From CAZEQJ01 sp964514385 (GTDB lineage Bacteria > Bacteroidota > Bacteroidia > Cytophagales > Cyclobacteriaceae): a DNA stretch of 64,000 nt. The stretch is taken from the NCBI GenBank assembly GCA_964514385.1, contig CAZEQJ010000003.1, forward strand, positions 1-64,000, read 5' to 3'. The notes under the pieces were generated by a model. It had not been told where the DNA came from, searched no databases, and saw nothing but the letters and a program-made list of their open reading frames with translations. The translations under genes were made by a program, and so were the position numbers. The first letter of the stretch is position 1. Every line of letters starts with the position of its first letter. This document shows positions 60,790 to 64,000 of the stretch, piece by piece.

Positions 60790-62071
60790 ACAGGAAAGCA
60801 GAGCATTATTTAGTAAAGCACAAACCTTCATTCCCGGTGGTGTAAATTCACCGGTAAGGGCATTTAAATCCGTTGGTGGGGATCCTCTTTTCATTAAAAA
60901 GGCGGCAGGTCCCTATATATGGGATGAAGACGGGAATAAATATATTGAGCTGATCAACAGTTGGGGTCCGATGATCCTTGGCCATGCACATCCTCACATC
61001 ATAGAAGCGGTACAGAAGGCAGCGCAAGACAGCTTTTCTTTTGGTGCACCTACACGACGTGAAGTGGAAATTGCCGAACTCATCGTTTCCATGGTGCCCT
61101 CACTGGAGAAGGTGAGGATGGTAAACAGCGGTACTGAGGCTACCATGAGTGCTATCCGGCTGGCCCGTGGATTTACCGGAAGGGACAAGGTGATTAAATT
61201 TAAAGGCTGCTATCACGGACATGGCGACAGCTTTTTAATAGAAGCCGGTTCGGGTGCCGCGACATTTGGGGTTCCCAACAGCCCTGGTGTAACCAAAGGA
61301 ACGGCCAAGGATACACTCAATGCCGATTTCAATGACCTCAGCTCTGTCGACGAGTTACTGGAAAACAACAAAGGAGAGGTAGCTGCATTAATTGTGGAGC
61401 CCGTTCCCGGAAATATGGGCTGTGTATTGCCAGAGCCTGGTTTCCTGGAAGGTCTTCGGGAGCGTTGTGACAAAGAAGGTATCATCCTTATTTTTGATGA
61501 GGTGATGACAGGCTTTCGGCTGTCAACGGGTGGTGCCCAGCAGATATTGGGTGTAACCCCTGATATGACGACCCTCGGGAAAATTATTGGCGGAGGTTTG
61601 CCTGTAGGTGCATATGGTGGTAAAAAGGAGATAATGGATTTTGTTAGCCCGCAGGGCCCCGTATATCAGGCAGGCACACTCAGTGGTAACCCCATGGCCA
61701 TGGCGGCAGGATTTGCAACACTTTCCTATCTCCGGGATCATCCGGAAGTGTATGAAAACGCCAACAATGCTACCGCAGCTATTGTAAAAGGAATACAAGA
61801 CATACTTGCTGAAACAAATAAAAATTATACGGTTACGACCATAGGTTCAATGTATTCCCTGTTTTTTACAGAAAAAACTGTTAAAAACTTTGATGATGCA
61901 GCTACAAGCGATCAGGAGCTGTTTGCGCGATATTTTAATGGTATGCTGGATGAGGGGATATACCTTGCGCCCAGCCAGTTTGAATCTTTATTCATCTCAG
62001 CGGCAACAGGAAAAGAAGAAGTGGAGAAAATCGTGACAGCAAACCGCAATGTACTGACGCATCTGCCATGA
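60782..62071 (+). CDS. hemL: Glutamate-1-semialdehyde 2,1-aminomutase
   Basis: 429 residues. HemL converts glutamate-1-semialdehyde to 5-aminolevulinate in the C5 tetrapyrrole pathway. Landmarks are FIPGGVNSPVRAF, MVNSGTEATMSAIRLARGFTGRDKV, YHGHGDSFL, LIFDEVMTGFR and the PLP-binding Lys267 in TTLGKIIGGGLP. The size is normal. It overlaps the end of the LpoA-like gene by 8 bases and completes a guaA-(LpoA-like)-hemL transcript. Confidence 0.97.
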   Translation: MNKQESRALFSKAQTFIPGGVNSPVRAFKSVGGDPLFIKKAAGPYIWDEDGNKYIELINSWGPMILGHAHPHIIEAVQKAAQDSFSFGAPTRREVEIAELIVSMVPSLEKVRMVNSGTEATMSAIRLARGFTGRDKVIKFKGCYHGHGDSFLIEAGSGAATFGVPNSPGVTKGTAKDTLNADFNDLSSVDELLENNKGEVAALIVEPVPGNMGCVLPEPGFLEGLRERCDKEGIILIFDEVMTGFRLSTGGAQQILGVTPDMTTLGKIIGGGLPVGAYGGKKEIMDFVSPQGPVYQAGTLSGNPMAMAAGFATLSYLRDHPEVYENANNATAAIVKGIQDILAETNKNYTVTTIGSMYSLFFTEKTVKNFDDAATSDQELFARYFNGMLDEGIYLAPSQFESLFISAATGKEEVEKIVTANRNVLTHLP

Positions 62072-62177
62072 TCCGGAGATTAGCCGGCTGTTGAATAAAT
62101 GGATAATTGAACTAACAAAAGCTGTACACATTGGTGTGTCTTAGAATTTTTACGATCTTTACAGAAATTATACTATC

Positions 62178-63239
62178 GTGAGGTCTTTATCACTTCTATT
62201 CTGTGTATGCATCGCTTTAGCAGGTAAGGCTCAGTTTCGTCAGGCTGAAGATAAAACGGTAACCTACGATGAGCTGTATGATTCGCCTTATGAGATCAAT
62301 AAGCTTTTTGTTGGTTTCATTCCATTGTACAGCGATATGTTCGTGACTAACATCAATGCAGGGTTCGGACTTGATGTTTCCTATTATCTCGCTGACAAAT
62401 TAGACTTCAAGGCTTCAGGCAGACTTCCTTACTACAGGGCTACCGATTTCACAAACGATCTGGCCGTGCGCACCCGCGAAACACAGACACGATTGGTCAC
62501 AGATAATGAACCCAATACATTCACCTTTTTTGATCTGGCGGTCACATACCATATTATGGACTTTGAAGTGGACTCCGAAAGTAAAGTGGCCTTATACTCA
62601 AAAAGCAACCGTACAGACCGAACTGCGGCAAGGGTGCCAACACCTGTGCGTGTTCCCAATAAAAAACGTATGGTGGTTGGCGCCAGGGCAGGTGGCTTTT
62701 ACTACACTTCTTCCTCCCATCTGAACCGGGCACTGAATAACCAGGGTCTTACACTTCGTAATGATTCTCTGGCTGTTCCTTTTGTTTTAAACGACAGTAT
62801 TTTTGCCGTTGGAAACCTCGATGTTGGCGGCTTTTTTATCGGGGCCTCATGGACCCGGATAAAAAACTATGCTGCCAGGCCAACAAAAACGTATGGTGAT
62901 ATCATTGATGACATGATTTTTACCGCCTACGCTGACCTGATGATAGCACCCTTCATCAATCTCGAGGACGTAGAGTATACACGGGACATTATGAACCCCA
63001 TACCTGGTGGTCCAACAACAGAAACCATCATCCTTTCCACAGCCGATGTGGCAAAAAATCTGGTAGGCTTCCGGTTTGGTGTTGACGGCAAGTTCAACCG
63101 AACACTAGGCTGGGGATGGAATGCCGAAATGGGCTACAGGCCAGGCCTGCAGACCCGTGGATTCTACATGATGCTGAAGCTCGCTTTCCCGCTTTATAGT
63201 ACGCCACTGGATTACGAAATCGAGGCGTTCGGTAAATAA
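62178..63239 (+). CDS. Predicted outer-membrane protein of unknown function
   Basis: 353 residues from a GTG, with a signal peptide ending ALAGKAQ. The body shows alternating strands with aromatic girdle residues (DVSYYLADKLDFKASGRLPYY, RMVVGARAGGFYYTSSS, WNAEMGYRPGLQTRGFYMMLKL) and few cysteines, which suggests a beta-barrel. No family was recognised. It is monocistronic: 106 bases of sequence without a gene precede it, and kdsB converges. Confidence 0.75.
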   Translation: MRSLSLLFCVCIALAGKAQFRQAEDKTVTYDELYDSPYEINKLFVGFIPLYSDMFVTNINAGFGLDVSYYLADKLDFKASGRLPYYRATDFTNDLAVRTRETQTRLVTDNEPNTFTFFDLAVTYHIMDFEVDSESKVALYSKSNRTDRTAARVPTPVRVPNKKRMVVGARAGGFYYTSSSHLNRALNNQGLTLRNDSLAVPFVLNDSIFAVGNLDVGGFFIGASWTRIKNYAARPTKTYGDIIDDMIFTAYADLMIAPFINLEDVEYTRDIMNPIPGGPTTETIILSTADVAKNLVGFRFGVDGKFNRTLGWGWNAEMGYRPGLQTRGFYMMLKLAFPLYSTPLDYEIEAFGK

Positions 63240-63274
63240 ATCCGGCCTTTTTAACCTTTTATGATTTATATCAG

Positions 63275-63302
63275 CCTGCCAGGAAAAATGCGCCTGAGCA
63301 GG
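63275..63302 (-). terminator. Weak terminator-like hairpin after kdsB
   Basis: A stem CCTGCTCAGG / CCTGGCAGG (read on the minus strand, with a one-base bulge) begins one base after the kdsB stop. It has no T run, so it may only be a 3'-end stabiliser; it lies between the convergent barrel gene and kdsB. Confidence 0.35.
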
Positions 63303-64000
63303 TTATTCAACTGACGACAGGATCTTCTCAGCATGGATGAGGTCATCAGGTGTGTCAATGCCTATCGCCTCGTAAGACGTTTCTTCTGCTTGTATAGTAT
63401 ATCCATGTTCCAGCCAGCGCAGTTGTTCCAACTTCTCCGTCTTTTCATAGTCCGATTCCGGAAGCTGAACAATTTCACTTAAAATACGTGTCTGAAATCC
63501 ATATATGCCGATATGTTTATACCATCTTCCGTAGCCATCTTGTTCCCGATCATGTGGTATAGCTGATCTTGAAAAATAAAGGGCATGGCCTGAAATGCTT
63601 TTTACCACCTTTACCACATTGGGGCTGTTTATTTCCTGCTTACTCTCTGTTTCCCTGATAAGTGTTGCAATCTGTACATTTTGTTGAAGCAAGCCCACGA
63701 CCTGATTGATGGCTAGCGGTGAGATAAGAGGTTCATCTCCCTGTACATTTATAATCCCGGTGTAATCTTCATCCAGATGCTCCAGACAGGCGGCAATCCG
63801 GCTCGTGCCATTACTGTGATGTGTACCTGTCATAATAACCTTGCCACCAAATTGATGCACATGGTCATAGATTCGCTGATCATCCGTGGCTACAAACACC
63901 CCGTCAACCTTTGCTTTGGATACCTGCTCATATACACGATGAATGACAGATTTACCCTTAAGCTCTGCAAGGGGTTTTCCGGGAAAACGTGTCGAACCAT
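63303..64000 (-). CDS. kdsB: CMP-KDO synthetase (3-deoxy-manno-octulosonate cytidylyltransferase), 5' end cut off
   Basis: About 232 residues visible; the frame runs off the right edge in the family's N-terminal motif, reading GSTRFPGKPLAELKGKSVI at the window end. KdsB activates KDO with CTP for lipid A-core assembly in LPS. Further motifs are VFVATDDQRIYDHV, THHSNGTSRIAA, GIINVQGDEPLISP, and YFSRSAIPHDR with KHIGIYGF. Only about a dozen N-terminal residues are missing. It marks an LPS-producing Gram-negative bacterium. Confidence 0.96.
   Translation of the reverse strand, partial: GSTRFPGKPLAELKGKSVIHRVYEQVSKAKVDGVFVATDDQRIYDHVHQFGGKVIMTGTHHSNGTSRIAACLEHLDEDYTGIINVQGDEPLISPLAINQVVGLLQQNVQIATLIRETESKQEINSPNVVKVVKSISGHALYFSRSAIPHDREQDGYGRWYKHIGIYGFQTRILSEIVQLPESDYEKTEKLEQLRWLEHGYTIQAEETSYEAIGIDTPDDLIHAEKILSSVE

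Noticed and set aside
1..64000. Search for tRNA, rRNA, CRISPR arrays, prophage and integrase genes
   Set aside because: None was recognised by eye; a covariance-model scan would be needed to exclude small RNA genes.

Overview
The window looks like chromosomal sequence from a free-living member of the Bacteroidota, most likely order Cytophagales; the genus cannot be fixed by eye. The evidence is a SusC/SusD pair, the type IX secretion protein PorQ, a secreted protease with a C-terminal type IX sorting domain, two proteins with the domain order of the T9SS protein PorE, DUF3667 and DUF4197 proteins, many lipoproteins, few Shine-Dalgarno sequences, and promoter-like boxes matching the Bacteroidota -7 consensus TAnnTTTG. 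Genes are densely packed, with frequent 4 to 8 base overlaps. Two runs of exactly ten N (50863-50872 in hisD, 57934-57943 in guaA) show that this is a draft scaffold.

Layout. 1-7.5 kb: a cut-off secreted protein and a PorE-like OmpA/propeller protein (minus strand), then lon, porQ and hslU on the plus strand. 7.5-19 kb: a SixA-type phosphatase, a cold-shock protein with a strong terminator, a GreA-like protein, an amidase lipoprotein, an SDR enzyme, a DUF3667 membrane protein, a lone 2-oxoacid dehydrogenase E2, cinA, a DUF4197 lipoprotein, a GNAT, and an M49-like peptidase overlapping ltaE. 19-24.2 kb: pirin, an outer-membrane barrel candidate, a thioredoxin-fold protein, a rhodanese lipoprotein and an amidohydrolase. 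24.3-29.5 kb: lepA, folD (with an unusual dinucleotide-binding motif), queE and a second PorE-like protein. 29.5-39.2 kb: a structured leader, susC, susD and a Calx-beta-like lipoprotein, a terminator, then a T9SS-exported subtilisin coupled to a small secreted protein. 39.2-43.2 kb: an ABCG-like ABC transporter with a TerB-like N-terminus, and a lipoprotein. 43.3-46.9 kb: the 2-methylcitrate operon prpD-prpB-prpC behind a perfect 16-base palindrome. 47-55.4 kb: Hsp20, an acyl-CoA synthetase of the plant AAE17/18 type, hisG-hisD-hisC-hisB, and a POT peptide transporter. 55.5-64 kb: an M28 peptidase, an acidic-tailed protein, guaA, a TPR plus periplasmic-binding-fold protein resembling LpoA, hemL, a barrel candidate and a cut-off kdsB.

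Most of the window is housekeeping. The accessory interest lies in the SusCD/subtilisin region, the TerB-ABC transporter with its lipoprotein neighbour, the PorE-like paralogues near porQ, the prp palindrome, and the guaA/LpoA-like/hemL coupling. I found no tRNA, rRNA, CRISPR array, prophage or intact insertion sequence. Motif positions were read by eye; no database search was run.
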